Below are positions 21,281-32,652 of a stretch of DNA of 64,000 nucleotides, piece after piece. The position numbers and the translations under genes are program-made. A model generated the notes under the pieces. It did not search any database, was not told the origin of the DNA, and saw only the letters and a program-made list of their open reading frames with translations. Position 1 is the first letter of the stretch; the number at the start of each line of letters is the position of its first letter. This DNA is from Symbiodinium natans (taxonomy: Eukaryota; Sar; Dinophyceae; Suessiales; Symbiodiniaceae). The stretch spans positions 347,501 to 411,500 of the forward strand of contig CAJNDS010002175.1 in NCBI GenBank assembly GCA_905221605.1. The letters run 5' to 3'.

Positions 21281-22475
21281 GGTTGGACTTTTCTTGTTTG
21301 CCTCTTTTTCTTTTTTTTTTTTTTGGGGGGGGGGGGGGGCTTAGCTTTCTGAGGAAGTTAGGTAAATTGCGTCAGCCCCAAATGAATAAACAATTATGAA
21401 TAGCGAAATACATGTATATGCCCTCTAAGGGATTATACAAGGGTACCCAATTTCCTCATTCCCCACTAAGAGCCAGTAAGTTGAGGTTGAGCCCGTTGAG
21501 CAAGTCTGCTGCAGCAATGAACCTGGTTCCCCCTTCTCTGCGCTCAGCTGCCAGCGCTGCGGTTTAGGGTTTAGGGTCTAGAGTTCTCTGTGCAACAAGG
21601 AAGGCCCTAGGCCCTAGGTCAAAAAACTTCTGTTCAACGTCTCCGTGACTATAGTTCGGAAAGCAAAGGGGGCCCTAAAAACCTAAACCCCACATAGCTG
21701 GTTGAATACGACCCCTAAACCCTAATCCCTAGTTGCAGGCTTCGTGGGAGCTTGGCAGAGCGGAGACTGGATTCCCAAGTAGCCGAAGAATCTCGAAAAA
21801 AGTTGCCCCTCAGACAACGGAGAAGGGCTTAGGAGTTCGGGCCGTTGGGGTTTAGGGTTTAGGGTTTAGGGTTTAGGGTTTAGGGTTTAGGGTTTAGGGT
21901 TTAGGGCCTGGGGGTGTATACGGTTCAGGCATCTAGGGTTCAGGCTTTTCGGATTGAGGGTTGATAGGGTTTAGGCTGTTGAGGCTTAGGATTTACGGGT
22001 ATTTCGGGCTGAGGGTAATACTTCATATGCGGCATCCTAGGAGCCCATGGTTTAGGGTTTAGGGTTTAGGGTTTAGGGTTTAGGGTTTAGGGTTTAGGGT
22101 TTGGGGTTTAGGGTTTAAGGGTTTAGGGTTATGAACCACGCACCTTACATACTGATGTTGGAAGCCAGAGCAGCGAGAATCTGACTCCTGGCCCAACAGT
22201 ACCTTCATGGAAAAGCTTGTGTATTCGTTCAAAACGGGCTTGAAGTATTTGGGGGGATTTAGGGTAAATGGTTTAGGGATTAGAGTTGGGGCCGTTTGGG
22301 GCTTTATGAGACACAAAATGCTGCTCAAAGGCGGCGGAAAGCCTCTGACTGCGCGACGCCATCGCTGAGCTGCCGCATGCGCGCGGAAGTATCCTGCCAA
22401 ACCAGCTCCAGCAATTGCAGAAGAACCCTAAACCCTAAACGCTAAACCCTAAACCCTAAACCCTAGAGTGGCCTC

Positions 22476-22832
22476 CTAATATGGTTGCATGTCCTGATCG
22501 TTACCACGTAAAACACGTAAACGCAAGGAGTCTACAACCAGGGTTTCCCAGAATCCCCTTTCTAGGGGCCCTTCTACCCCAACAGGAGAACCCTTACGTT
22601 TACGTGGTTTTTGGGCCCGTAAATCATGCAACATAGACCCAGACGCTGTAGGAATGCAGTACGTGTTGGTCCCTGAAGCTGCCATGGACACCTCCTCCAC
22701 TCGACCTTGGAGACGTTTCTTGTGCCTTAGCACAAGACTTGCCGAGGCTTCGTCGAGCACGATCGCCGTATGACGCGTGTCATAGGCTCGCAGATCGGAC
22801 TTTATAGGCAGCTGGCACCGTTCTCTTCCCAT
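22476..22832 (-). CDS. 118-codon minus-strand ORF, part MITE
   Basis: Begins ATG (MGRERCQLPIKSDLRAYDTR), with RHTAIVLDEASASLVLRHKK and SMAASGTNTYCIPTASGSM. The last third overlaps an inverted repeat (arms about 22503-22527 and 22591-22612, core CACGTAAACG), so the reading after about 22620 is probably element sequence. Unrecognised. Confidence 0.35.
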   Translation of the reverse strand: MGRERCQLPIKSDLRAYDTRHTAIVLDEASASLVLRHKKRLQGRVEEVSMAASGTNTYCIPTASGSMLHDLRAQKPRKRKGSPVGVEGPLERGFWETLVVDSLRLRVLRGNDQDMQPY

Positions 22833-23608
22833 ATCGCAGAGTTTAGGGTTTAGGTTTAGGATTTAGGGTTCAGGGTTGTGGCCTGGGTCTGGAGTTCGCC
22901 TATTTGCAGCTTAGGCTTCATTCGGGTCGAGGGTTCAGGGTTGAGGGTGTTGGGTTTAGGGTTGATGCTGGAGTGAATAGGAACGACGGCGGCACACCTT
23001 CTGAAGCACTGGGTGGTTGAGGCGCGGGGTGGTATAGGATCCTGTTAAACTCCCGAACTCCAAGCGAAGCCGGGAAACTTTCGGTGTTTCGAGTTTCGGG
23101 GCATATTTGGGGCTTTACGAAGCTATGGGACCCCGACTATAGACCCCTAATAGTAACTATTTAATGGTAGGATTCCCTTATCATCAGGACTCCAATAAGG
23201 TACCCCCAATGTCGGAAACCCTCAATGTTGGAACCCTAGACCCTAAACCCTAAACCCTAAACCCTAACCCTAAACCCTAAACCCTAACCCCTGAACCCTG
23301 AACCCTGAACCCTAAACCCTCAACCCTAACCCCTAACCCCTAACCCCCAAACCCTAAACCCTAAACCCTAAACCCAAACCGTACGCTTCTTTAGGGAGCC
23401 TAGAATTCAGTAGACCTATAGTTCTAGCAGTTCACGTGGCAAACAAGGCTTGCGGACTGGGTGCTTCCGAACATTATGCATTCCCATTGGCAACCTGCGA
23501 TCAAACCCTAGACCTTAAACCCTAAACCCTGAGGTCGTATAGGTCTGAGACCTACAAGAGGCCCTCCGAAAGGGGAGCCTGATTTCCGGAAACCCCATTC
23601 ATCTCAGG

Positions 23609-23697
23609 GCAGCTACATGGTTCCTTAGTATCCTTCTTATAACCTTATACAACCCAAGGGAACCCTTTAAAGGAAGTAAGGGACCATATTAGGGGGC
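23609..23697. mobile_element. MITE C, second copy
   Basis: GGGCAGCTACATGGTTCCTT at the left and GGGGGCCCATGCAACTACCC at the right are inverted ends. The middle AACCCTTTAAAGGAAGTAAG matches the 6548 copy. Confidence 0.45.
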
Positions 23698-24255
23698 CCA
23701 TGCAACTACCCTTTGAATTTAGGGGGTTAGGGTTTAGGGGGCGCAGGGGCTTCAACAAGCTGGCCTGTGTCTCGCGTAGAGCATCGACGTCCTGCAGAGC
23801 ATGGGGCTATCAGTCTCCCCCCTGCCCCGCCCCCTCGTAAGCCCTAGAAGCCCTTTTTGAGCCCTGAAAGCACGCCCTATGATTAGCCCCGTGGGCTCTC
23901 TGTGAACCCTACAAGCCCCATGTAAGGAAAGGTTTCAGGATCTAGGAGGTTTGCTTAACCGCATCTTGGTGAACTTTGCAAGGCATGTGGAGAAGAGGCC
24001 GATAGAAAAGCCGTCCAATCTGCTGGTTTCAAGGCTTTGGTGGTTTAGGGTTTAGGATTGGGGGGTTTACGAAAATTTAGGGGACCCCGAAAATGGACCC
24101 CAAATAGTAGGATTCCCGTATAATCAAGGACCTCAATGTCCTAAAGCCCCATTTGGGTTTGGGGTTATACTTTGCCACCGTTGCCGGCATCAAGACCCTG
24201 ATGACGGCTGCTAGCCCTGGTTTAGGGTTCAGGGTTTAACCATCAGGGTTTAACC

Positions 24256-24345
24256 ACTTTATTCTACACTTGGGCCCCTATATAGGAAGTACTTTAAGGC
24301 GCAAGTATTCCCTATTTAGGTACATGGGCGGACCCTTAGGGTAGG
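24256..24345. mobile_element. MITE D2, partial
   Basis: Shares CTATATAGGAAGTACTTTAAGG, AAGTATTCC-TATTTAGGTACATGG and ACCCTTAG with D1. The left end is eroded. Confidence 0.45.
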
Positions 24346-25734
24346 GGTGGTGGCGCCGGCGCCGACCAGGGCGCGGGCAACAACGAGTGCGTCACAGCCG
24401 GGATGATGGTTGACCGCAACTTTACCTAGACCCCCCAACAGTAGCCCTAAACCCTAAACCCTAAACCCTAAACCCTAAACAACCCAAGATCCGACACTCA
24501 AGAACCTCTAACACCTCAACAAATTCGAAGCCGAACCTTAAACCCCAAACCCCGTATCAACCCCGGAACCGAAACGTATGCATTGGGTTTCGGCTGAGGT
24601 TTAGGGTTGCGGAATTAGGGTTTAGGGCTTAGGGTTGGGGAGAGGGTTCCTTGTAAGGGCATGCGGGATCATAGGCTTAAGGCCGGGGCTTCTGGTCTCG
24701 TAGATTCCGACTTTGGGCATGGGATTGAGCTTTTTTCTTATTTTAAAGCTCTGAGGACTCTTCTGTTTTGGGGGTAAAAAGCTATTCTTCTGGCACACCT
24801 TCAACCCCAAACCCCTGTGAACCTTGAAACCCAACAACGCTGTAAACTCTGCAAGCCAAACTTACTCTACAAAGACACCTTGGACCTACTCTTGAACCGG
24901 AAAGCCCTGAAACCTCAACCCTAAACCGGTAGGGGGGCCCTAAACCCTGATCGTTAATCCGGTAAGCCTGTTTCCTAAACCCTTATTTAACTTAAGCCCT
25001 ACAACCCTAAACTCTACTCCTTAAACCCCTAAAAGCTCTGTAAAACCTGAAGTCCCTCCGCGAACCTCCCTCAGCCGGTTCAGCGTTCGGTCGAAGGCCG
25101 CAGACCCTCGGCAGGGTTTACGGTTGAAGGTTGGAGGTGGTTTAGGGTTTAGGGTTTAGGGTTTAGGGTTAGGGTTTGGGGTTTAGGGTTTAGGGTTTAG
25201 GGTTGAGGGGATCGGGTTTAGCGTTTAGGGTTAAGGGCTCAAGGTTTAAGGTCTCAGTTCAAAGGTTTATGAAGTGAAGGCTCTGGTGTGGCCACTTGAC
25301 TGGAGACCAAAGCCCTAAACCAAGAAATAAGGGCTCCCCTTTTCTGTTTGAAGGGGTTTTATAGGGGGCAGACAAGACAAAGGGCATCAGGGCCAAGTCT
25401 GAAGTTATTAGTTAAGGTTGAGGGCTTAGGGATTCAAAGCGCAGTGCCGGATGATTATTCCGTTGGGTGTTAGATAAGCACAAGGATGCGCAGGGGACCA
25501 CCGGTGTGCAATGAATGCTTGAAGTGGGCTCCTGAAGCTCACCAGGCAACAAAGACGACCCTAAACCCCAAACCTTGAACCCTCAGGCCTGGACTATGAA
25601 CCCTCCTTGCCCTATAAACCCGAAACCATGAGTGCCTGTACGACCTGTCTGTGTGACCTATGAAACCTCATGATGAGACAAACGTGTAACTACCAATGCA
25701 GGTAGTGGTGTTGGTAGTTATGTAGCTGTAGAAG

Positions 25735-26032
<298 letters not shown>

Positions 26033-26914
26033 AGTGGTAACCCTAAACCCTAAACCCTAAACCCTGAAGAAGCCAGGTGCCAGGCTTTGATGCGCTTCGT
26101 TTCGCTCAATCTCCTGCAGCGGCGGCCGGGCCGAAAGCTGAAGAACCGAAGCCTAAACCCTACTGCGGTTTAGGGTTTAGCGTTTAGGGTTTAGGGTTTA
26201 GGGTTTCGGGAACCCTAGACCCTAACCTTGCACACTTAACCCTGAAGCCTCAGTTGGAGGCAAGGTGCCTCCCTCTTCGGGGCAGTCGGCCCTGCTTTAA
26301 CGATGTACTTGCCAAGGTCGTATGGGTTGGGCCCTCAGCACTTTATACCCGTCAAACTCTGCAGGGTCTACAATATCGGGTTTAGGGTGGGTTTGGGGTT
26401 CTTGAGAACCGGCCCCTTTGCGATGTAACGACCTATCTGTCCCTAAACAGCAGCTCCAAACGTGTCACTTAAACTTTAAGACTCTGCAAGCCTGTGAGCC
26501 CCATAAAGCTAAAAAGCCATGAGCCCCATAAACCCTGCAAACCCCAAACCCCCCAAACCCAATAACCCAAAAACTGTAAAACCCTAGGCTCCCCCTGAAA
26601 GATTCCCTCCATTTGGCCCGAAAGCTCGGAAACTTTTGGCGGGGTTTGAGCCCCGAACCTCCCCCTGAATCCACTCCACCCAGGTTTCAGGGATTAGGGT
26701 TTGGGTTTGGGGTTGATACCGTAAACCCTGAACTCTGTCGGTGCTTGCTTGCTTTGAGGTTTAGGGCGAAGGGCGGCGAAGACCGAGTTTAGGGTTTAGG
26801 GTTTAGGGTTTTAGGGTTTAGGGTTTAGGGTTTCGGGTGTAGGGTTTAGGGTCTAGAGTTTAGGGTTTGGGTTTAGGGTTTTAGGGTTTAGGGTTTAGGG
26901 TTTTAGGGTTTCGG

Positions 26915-26983
26915 GTCTCGGGAGCTGTCCAGCTGCCGCCGGAACTGTTCGCGGAGGCCGGCAGTGGTCTTGTGAAGCTCCTC
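26915..26983 (-). CDS. Coiled-coil exon-like fragment EELHKTTAGLREQFRRQL
   Basis: Minus strand: after TTTAAAG|AG it reads EELHKTTAGLREQFRRQLDS, then SRD, and runs into CCCTAAA-type repeat. Similar in character to the coiled-coil exons at 49-54 kb. Confidence 0.4.
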
Positions 26984-27782
26984 TTTAAACAAGCAGAGGC
27001 TTTATTTTAACCCTAAAAACACCCTATAAACCCTGTAAAACCCCATACAATCCTATAAACCCTTTTAATTAAACAAACAGAGGCTTTCGCCGACCCTAAC
27101 CATGACCCTATAAACGCTATAAAACCCTATGAACCCTTGAAAACCCGAAAACCCTAAAACGCTCTGAGAACCATACGAACCCTATAAACCCTGTAAAGTA
27201 TAAGCCCTACATACCGGTTGAGGGTCTAAGATATCTGCAGGGGAGAAGGTTTTTTCGGCAACCTCGACACACCTAGGGCTTAGGGTTTGAGGGTTTAAGG
27301 GTTTAGGGTTTTTGGGTTTTTGGGTTTTAGGATTTAACGATTTTTGGGGTTTAGGGTTTTAGGGTTTTAGGATGTTTTAGGGCTCTCCAATAACAATGAA
27401 GCGCATGTATCCTCAACCCGAAATCCCTAAGCCCTGAAGCCCTGAGCCCCTAAACCCGAAGCCCCATAAGAACGAAGCCTTGACTGTAGGCTTTATAGGG
27501 TTTGTAGGGTTTACGGGCTTCATAGGGTTGATAGTTTAGGCTGGGCTTCGTGAACCCTTACTAAACCTTAAACCTCAGGGTTTAGGGTTTAGGGTTTAGG
27601 GTTTAATTAGGGTTTAGGGTAAAAAGCCAGAGTTTCAGGACTTGGGGTTTCGGGTTCAGGGTTTCGTGACTGACTGCCATGCTGCTCCTCGAGCAGTCCA
27701 AAAAACTTATGTCAATTTGTTTAGGGTTCAGGGTTCAGGGTTTAGGGTCTAGGGTTTGGAGTTCAGGGTTTAGGGGATTAAG

Positions 27783-27891
27783 CGTTTAGAGGTGGTGGTG
27801 GAACCCGCGTGATGGTTTGGCGAAGGGTGTTGACGCGCTGAGCACCTTTCACGGGCTCCTTTGCCAGGGCTAGCGAGAAGATGCCGTATAA
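27783..27891 (-). CDS. Exon-like fragment LAKEPVKGAQRVNTLRQTI
   Basis: Minus strand open for 36 codons: YGIFSLALAKEPVKGAQRVN, then TLRQTITRVPPPPL. Possible acceptor GCTAG|CC inside it. Unrecognised. Confidence 0.35.
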
Positions 27892-28130
27892 GTTTAGGGT
27901 GTAGGGTTTAGGGTTTAGGGTTTAGTACCCTAACCCTGCTCCCCAACGCCACAAACCCTGAACTAAAGCCCAAAACCAGTACAAACCCTCCAGCCTCCCG
28001 AAAACGTCAAAACACGAAAAGCCCCAAACCAGCAAAAGGCCTGAACCACCCAATGCCCTAAACCACAAAAGCCACCTAAACCACCAAAAGCCCTAAACCC
28101 TAAACCCTAAACACTAAATCCTGAACCCGA

Positions 28131-28296
28131 AGCTTTTCCCTTCCCCATTAGTTTATACGTTAAACTTATAGGGGAAGGGAAAAGCGAAGCTTTTCCCTTC
28201 CCCATATAGGTTTAACCTATAAACTCTAAGGAAGGGAAGGCGAAGCCTTCCCTTCCTTATAGTTTATAGTACGTTAGCTTAACTAACGTACCGAAA
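28131..28296. repeat. Cluster of three strong hairpins
   Basis: Hairpin 1: GCTTTTCCCTTCCCCAT with its inverse (about 28131-28185). Hairpin 2: about 25-bp arms (CTATAAACTCTAAGGAAGGG...), one mismatch, GAA loop (28216-28268). Hairpin 3: GTACGTTAG-CTTAA-CTAACGTAC (28269-28291). A second half-copy of hairpin 1 lies between. Similar GGGAAGGG palindromes are known from some algal organelle genomes, so organelle origin is one option. Confidence 0.7.
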
Positions 28297-28439
28297 CTCC
28301 AGTTTCCAAGGGATGGAATCTTCGCCACCAAAAGCCACCTAAACCACCAAAGGCCCTAAACCCTAAACCCTGAACACTAAACCCCAAACCCCAAACCCTA
28401 AACCACCAAAAGCCCTGAAGAACCAAAAGCCCTCAAACC

Positions 28440-28505
28440 GTCACCTCCCGCCTGTTTCAGCGCAAGCTCCATCTTTTGCACCTCGAAGAGGGTCTGCTCA
28501 GACCT
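28440..28505 (-). CDS. Exon-like fragment SEQTLFEVQKMELALKQAGG
   Basis: Minus strand, just after ACTTGCAG, reads SEQTLFEVQKMELALKQAGG, a coiled coil. A T-run/G-run tract lies directly upstream. Confidence 0.3.
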
Positions 28506-29108
28506 GCAAGTAACAAGTTTTTTTTTTTTTTTTTGGTTTTTTTGTGGGGCGGGGGGGGGGGGAGGGGGAGTAGCACCTACGTTCTGAAATTTGAGTCTTG
28601 TGAAGGGGAGAGGAGAGGCAGTGAGCAGGGTGGCGAGTCATTTGGGCTGTTTGTGGCCTAAACTCTCCGAGCATTCTTTAAGTAGGGCCTAGGGCTCGGG
28701 GAACTTCAAGTAGGGCCTAGGGCTCGGGGAACTTAGTTAGGTAGGTCCATAGGTAGGGATATAAGGATGTAAGTATGCCCCGATGTAGGGCACCATCAGC
28801 AAAGCCTATACGCACTTGGCGGTTCATCGAAGAATCGCTTGCACTGGTTTCTTCCTCAAGCGACGCGGAGATAGAGGCATTTGTGTACGTACATATATAT
28901 GTATATGTCACTCTTGACCCCCCACAGTTATTAGGTATGTTTTGCACACATCCCCACAAACATCGATCACAGGTTTGGATAAATCAGAAAGAAAGGGGCA
29001 TTCGAGATGTCTGGGCCCTGATTGTCAGCTTAACTCTGGTTTAGAGTTTAGCGTGATAAGCGGGGTTCTTCGGCTCGATCTTGGGCTGTCTGCTTCACCA
29101 GCATAAGC

Positions 29109-29249
29109 CTATACTTCTCCCCCCCCCCTAGGTTCCCCCCCATAAGGGTAATAGTAATTAGGGAGAATGAAGCCTTATTAAGGTGATTCAAGGGGGGAAA
29201 GTAGTGGGGGGGGGGGGGGGGGGGGGTAGTATAGTATAGTAGTACCCAT
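29109..29249. mobile_element. MITE A4
   Basis: Left CTCCCCCCCCCTAGGTTCCC and right GGGGAAAGTAGTGGGG...TAGTATAGTATAGTAG match the A2 termini. The right C/G run is about 23 G. Confidence 0.5.
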
Positions 29250-29461
29250 CAAGACCTTGAGCTTCCTTACTTCTTTGTCGTTCAACCAGTTCATTCAACC
29301 CTAAACCCAAAACCCTCAACCCTAAATACCTTACAAACCCCAAAAAACGGGTTTAGGGTTTACCCTAAGCCCTAAACCCAAAACCCTAAACCCTCAAACC
29401 TACCCTAAACCCTAAAGCCAAAACCCTCAACCCTAAAGCCCTATGGCTTACGTTCCTGGTT

Positions 29462-29516
29462 GCATTGCTGGCAGTAGCGACCGAAGTGAGGCTCATCCAG
29501 GTGACGACTGGGATCG
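29462..29516 (-). CDS. Exon-like fragment with zinc-knuckle-like CQQC, GTAAGC donor
   Basis: Minus strand reads DPSRHLDEPHFGRYCQQCNQ, then E, and closes GAAC|GTAAGC, a consensus 5' splice site. CxxC may bind metal. The intron that follows is TTTAGGG-type repeat. Confidence 0.4.
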
Positions 29517-30076
29517 GGCCCTAAACCCTAAACCCTAAACCCTAAACCCTGAACCCTAAACCCTGAACCCTGAGCCCCAAGCACCCTAGACCAGGTCCCG
29601 GAGTGGCCTGGGAAATGCCCCTAAACCCTACACCCTAACCCAAAACCCTTACATCGAAGGAAAGCTACCCTTTGCCTAACAAAGGGAACCGGGCCAGCCC
29701 CGGTATAGGGTTTAGGGTTTAGGGTTTAGGGCTTAGGGTTTAGGGTTTGGGCAGGAAAGTCTGGGGCGAGGTCTGAGGGCATATAGCCTGCGGAAAGCCT
29801 AAACGTCCATGAGGCAGATCGGGCTCTTCGGGTTTAGGGCCCTAAACCCCAAACCCTAAACCCTAAACCCTAAACCTCTCTTCCTGAGGCGAGGACCACC
29901 AAATCCTCTCCTTCGAGATTCAGGGCTTCAGGTGTGGGGCAGGCTGTCCCGAAGCCCAGGAACTGAAAGCCTCAAGCGCCAAAGTGTAGGCCCCTAAACT
30001 CTGCATCTATGTATACCTTCCAGGGTTTAGGGTTTGGGGTTTAGGGTTTTGGGGCTTAGGGCCTTTGTTTAAGCCC

Positions 30077-30133
30077 TATGACTCATGGCATGGAGACCAC
30101 TGTTTCCCGGATCCATGTTTTGTGCGCTGTGCG
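30077..30133 (+). CDS. Exon-like fragment with donor GCG|GTTTAG
   Basis: Plus strand reads YDSWHGDHCFPDPCFVRCA (19 codons), directly followed by GTTTAGGAG. Cys-rich. Strand differs from most neighbours. Confidence 0.25.
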
Positions 30134-30823
30134 GTTTAGGAGTTAGGGTTTAGGGTTCCCCGTGGTGCATCCCAGACCCCTGAATTACACCCTGAAACCA
30201 GACCTGTCTTGAGGCCATCGAGGACCGAAGGGCTTAAATTTCCACACCGAGCGAAGCTTTGCCGCGAACCTCCCCTTAAACCCTAAGTCTCTCCCTGACT
30301 CGGCAGCCCCAGACCCAGCATGAACTACACGGATAGATTCAACCAACCTACCCTAAACCCTAAACCCTAAACCCTAAACCCTAAACCCTAAACCCTAAAC
30401 CCTAAACCCTAAACCCTGAACCCTGAACCCTGAACCCTAAACCGTCCAAAGCACTACTGTGGGTCTTAACCTCGAAGCTCGACCCTAACCAGCTTTGAGC
30501 CCAAAACTCGAACCCTGCCCTCAAGCCCAGACAGCAAGCAAAGCATGCGGCAGTGATGAGGAGTACCCCCGATCCCTCAACTAAAGGCCTCTCCTATCTC
30601 GCCCCGCAGAGCCCTAAACCCTAAACCCTAAACCCTAAACCCTAAACCCTCAACCCTAAACCCTAAGTCCTGTTTGATCTGATGCTCAATCGGCTTGGAG
30701 CCCTCTCCTGGCCCCTGGCGGATGCTGCACAGTCGGATGGACCAAGGGTTTCGGGTTCTACGGCTACAGGGTTTAGGGTTTAGGGTTTAGGGTTTAGGGT
30801 TCAGGGTTTAGGGTTTAGGGTCA

Positions 30824-30963
30824 TACCCCCCCCCCCCCCCCCACCCCCCCTAAGAAGTAGAGTTCGGAATGCCCTAAATTGGGTAAAAGGGATCCTAACT
30901 AAGGTTACATGAGCCCCACACCTATAGTTAGTATGTACAGTAAGGTGGGAATCCTTCCTTGTA
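30824..30963. mobile_element. MITE B3
   Basis: C run, AAGTAGAGTT, CCCTAAATTGGG, GGATCCTAACTAAGGTTA, CTATAGTTAGTATG, TTCCTTGTA: the family B body, with the left TACAAGG eroded. Confidence 0.5.
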
Positions 30964-31102
30964 GCGCTACCGGGTTGTCGGGCTACGGGGTTGTAGAGTT
31001 ACAGGGTTCACAGAGATTCGAAAAAAGGGCGTCGCCCCCCAGGCCATGAAGGCAACATCCTGAAAGCGAATCCTAAACCCTAAGCCGTCCAAAGTAAGTC
31101 AG

Positions 31103-31235
31103 AGACTGCTGTTACTTGCTCAAGAACCACCCCAAACAATACAAAAAAAAAACACAAAACTCCTATGCTGCCCTTATAAGGAATAATGCTGAGTATTTGT
31201 TTGGCGGGGTTCTGAAGAAATTAGTAGGAATAAAC
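31103..31235. mobile_element. Element related to MITE J
   Basis: Left CTGTTACTTGCTCAAGAACC, ACCCCAAACAA; right TTGTTTGGCGGGGTTCTGAAG, AAATTAGTAGG. Inverted with several mismatches. Confidence 0.4.
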
Positions 31236-31572
31236 CCGATAAACCCAACCAGCAGCATGAGGCTGAATTGTACAATCCGTGGACACAGCAGACAAACCGC
31301 GAAAACTCCTTAAGCCTCATACTGTGTGTGGTCTGTGGGTCAGAAAGTACTGAGGGATTCAGGGGTACCCTAAACCCTGAACCCTAACCCTAAACCCTAG
31401 ACCCTAGACCCTAGACCCTAAACCCTAAACCCTAAACCCTAGACCCTAAACCCTGCACCCTTGCCTCAGAAAGTCCCCGGTTCGGAGACGGGCCATTCAG
31501 ACATGGGCTGCTGCTGGGATGCTGTGGCCTGGGTGTTCGCAGGAAGTTTTGGGAATCTAAGTGGGCACTTCC

Positions 31573-31677
31573 CCAGAGGGTCCATATAACTTTTATGGAA
31601 TTAGGTACCCCAAGACCCTATTCTGTAGGGTTTTTGGGTACCTAATTCCGTAATGGTAGTACACATGGACCCTCTGG
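31573..31677. mobile_element. MITE E
   Basis: Inverted arms CAGAGGGTCCATATAAC...GGAATTAGGTACCC (31573-31610) and GGGTACCTAATTCCG...CATGGACCCTCTG (31634-31677). The termini resemble family D (GGTCCAT). Confidence 0.5.
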
Positions 31678-31910
31678 GTTCGGGACCGCCTGATTCCTAC
31701 ACGGCAAGAAGCAGAAGCCCTCAGTGCCCATAAATGGGTATTTACCTTCATTAGGCGTGCCCCAAATATGCCAATCCCCAAAAAAACCACTGTGATCTTG
31801 TTACAGGAACCTCAAAGCAGGCACCTAAACCCTAAACCCCGAACCCCAGCCCTGAACCCTAGTGGGATACACTTGGGCTTGAAAGAAAGTGCCATATGGA
31901 CATTGTACTT

Positions 31911-31997
31911 TGGGATGTTCCCCCTTATACAAGCAGTCCTTGACAGGGATTATAGTAGGGGGTACCATAATCCTTATTCAGCACGCTTGGTATAAGG
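31911..31997. mobile_element. F2, diverged copy of palindrome F
   Basis: TGGGATGTTCCCCCTTATAC, AAGCAGTCCTTGACAGGGATT ... GGTATAAGGGGACAT matches F1 termini. Inner part longer and more diverged. Confidence 0.4.
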
Positions 31998-32193
31998 GGA
32001 CATATCAAATTGTACCTCTGAAGGGACCCATTTGGGGAGTATCTTCTGACAAGCTGCCCTATAGTGGAGGGCTTTGGGGTTTTGGGTTTAGGGCCTAAGA
32101 ATGATGGCCCTAAAGCCTAAACCCTAAACCCTGAACCCTAAACCCTGACCCTACACCCCCACTGGTTTAGGGTGCATGGTTGGTCCGATCCGA

Positions 32194-32265
32194 ATGTCTG
32201 CGCTTTCTCAGCAGCCCAGCAGCGGAGATGAGCAAGCAGCTCCCCCCAAGGACGCCGCAGGCGGC
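32194..32265 (+). CDS. Candidate first exon MSALSQQPSSGDEQAAPPKD
   Basis: Plus-strand ATG followed by a hydrophilic Ser/Gln/Pro-rich N-terminus reaching AAGG, with a possible GC donor. MITE B4 begins 20 bp downstream. Confidence 0.25.
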
Positions 32266-32337
32266 CTAGGCCCCACTCTTCCCCTACAAGGAGAGCCTCC
32301 CCCCCTTAGTTGTAAGTAGAGTTCTAAGTACCCTAAA

Positions 32338-32652
32338 TTGAGCATTTGTTTTTTTCATTGTGTGGGGTGTTGTAATGGCATGGGTATCCTACGCGGGCCT
32401 ACGCGTCAGCTCATGTTTAGTAGGCGCGCGGCCTACGCGCGGAGTATGTTGTTGACGTGTGCCTACGCGGACCTACGCGGCAAGCATAGACAACCTACGC
32501 GGACCTACGCGGACCTACGCGCCCATACTGCATAGACTTGCCTACGCGGACCCTACGCAAACCTACGCCCTGCAGGCAAAATGCTACGCGGCCGACTTTC
32601 AATGATCGCGTCTCTACGTAGCCTTGCTCGTAGAAAAAAAAACGCTGCTCAA
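32338..32652. mobile_element. Nested element carrying TACGCGG repeats
   Basis: Inserted in MITE B4 at CTAAATTG. Inverted ends: TTGAGCATTTGTTTTTTTC on the left and GAAAAAAAAACGCTGCTCAA on the right. AATT at the junction may be the target duplication. The interior holds at least nine copies of a CCTACGCGGA-like 10-mer (32390-32600). Confidence 0.5.
32390..32600. repeat. CCTACGCGGA minisatellite cluster
   Basis: Repeated CTACGCGGAC / CTACGCGGGC units, irregularly spaced, GC-rich against a moderate background. Single related copies occur at 32966 (GTACGCGGACGCGG) and 33124 (GTACGCGGG). Confidence 0.6.

Larger units (their letters stand above)
19727..22460. repeat. Telomere-type mosaic, segment 6
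   Basis: TTTAGGG at 19727-19800, 21845-21905 and 22050-22125; CCCTAAA at 19972-20040. Spacers hold MITE A3 and exon-like pieces. 20860-21180 has family I-related sequence and no convincing gene. Confidence 0.8.
22835..25340. repeat. Telomere-type mosaic, segment 7
   Basis: CCCTAAA at 23232-23375 and 24445-24480; TTTAGGG at 25140-25205. Two related spacers at about 23118-23230 and 24080-24150 share ACCCC-A-TAGTAGGATTCCC-TAT-ATCA. 24540-25140 holds degenerate repeats and a weak minus ORF; nothing recognised. Confidence 0.75.
26160..28480. repeat. Telomere-type mosaic, segment 8
   Basis: TTTAGGG at 26790-26925 with TTTTAGGG members. Degenerate CCCTATAAA-type repeats at 27005-27210. TTCAGGG/TTTAGGG at 27720-27780. 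AACCACCAAAAGCC-type repeats at 28000-28440 around the hairpin cluster. Confidence 0.8.
29285..31480. repeat. Telomere-type mosaic, segment 9
   Basis: CCCTAAA at 29519-29575, 30352-30440, 30610-30665 and 31370-31455; TTTAGGG at 29705-29750 and 30770-30822. Spacers short; exon-like pieces at 29462 and 30077. Confidence 0.85.

Noticed and set aside
31768-32098. Overlapping plus ORFs of about 70 codons
   Set aside because: They run through the F2 palindrome copy and flanking repeat; no splice sites or recognisable motif.
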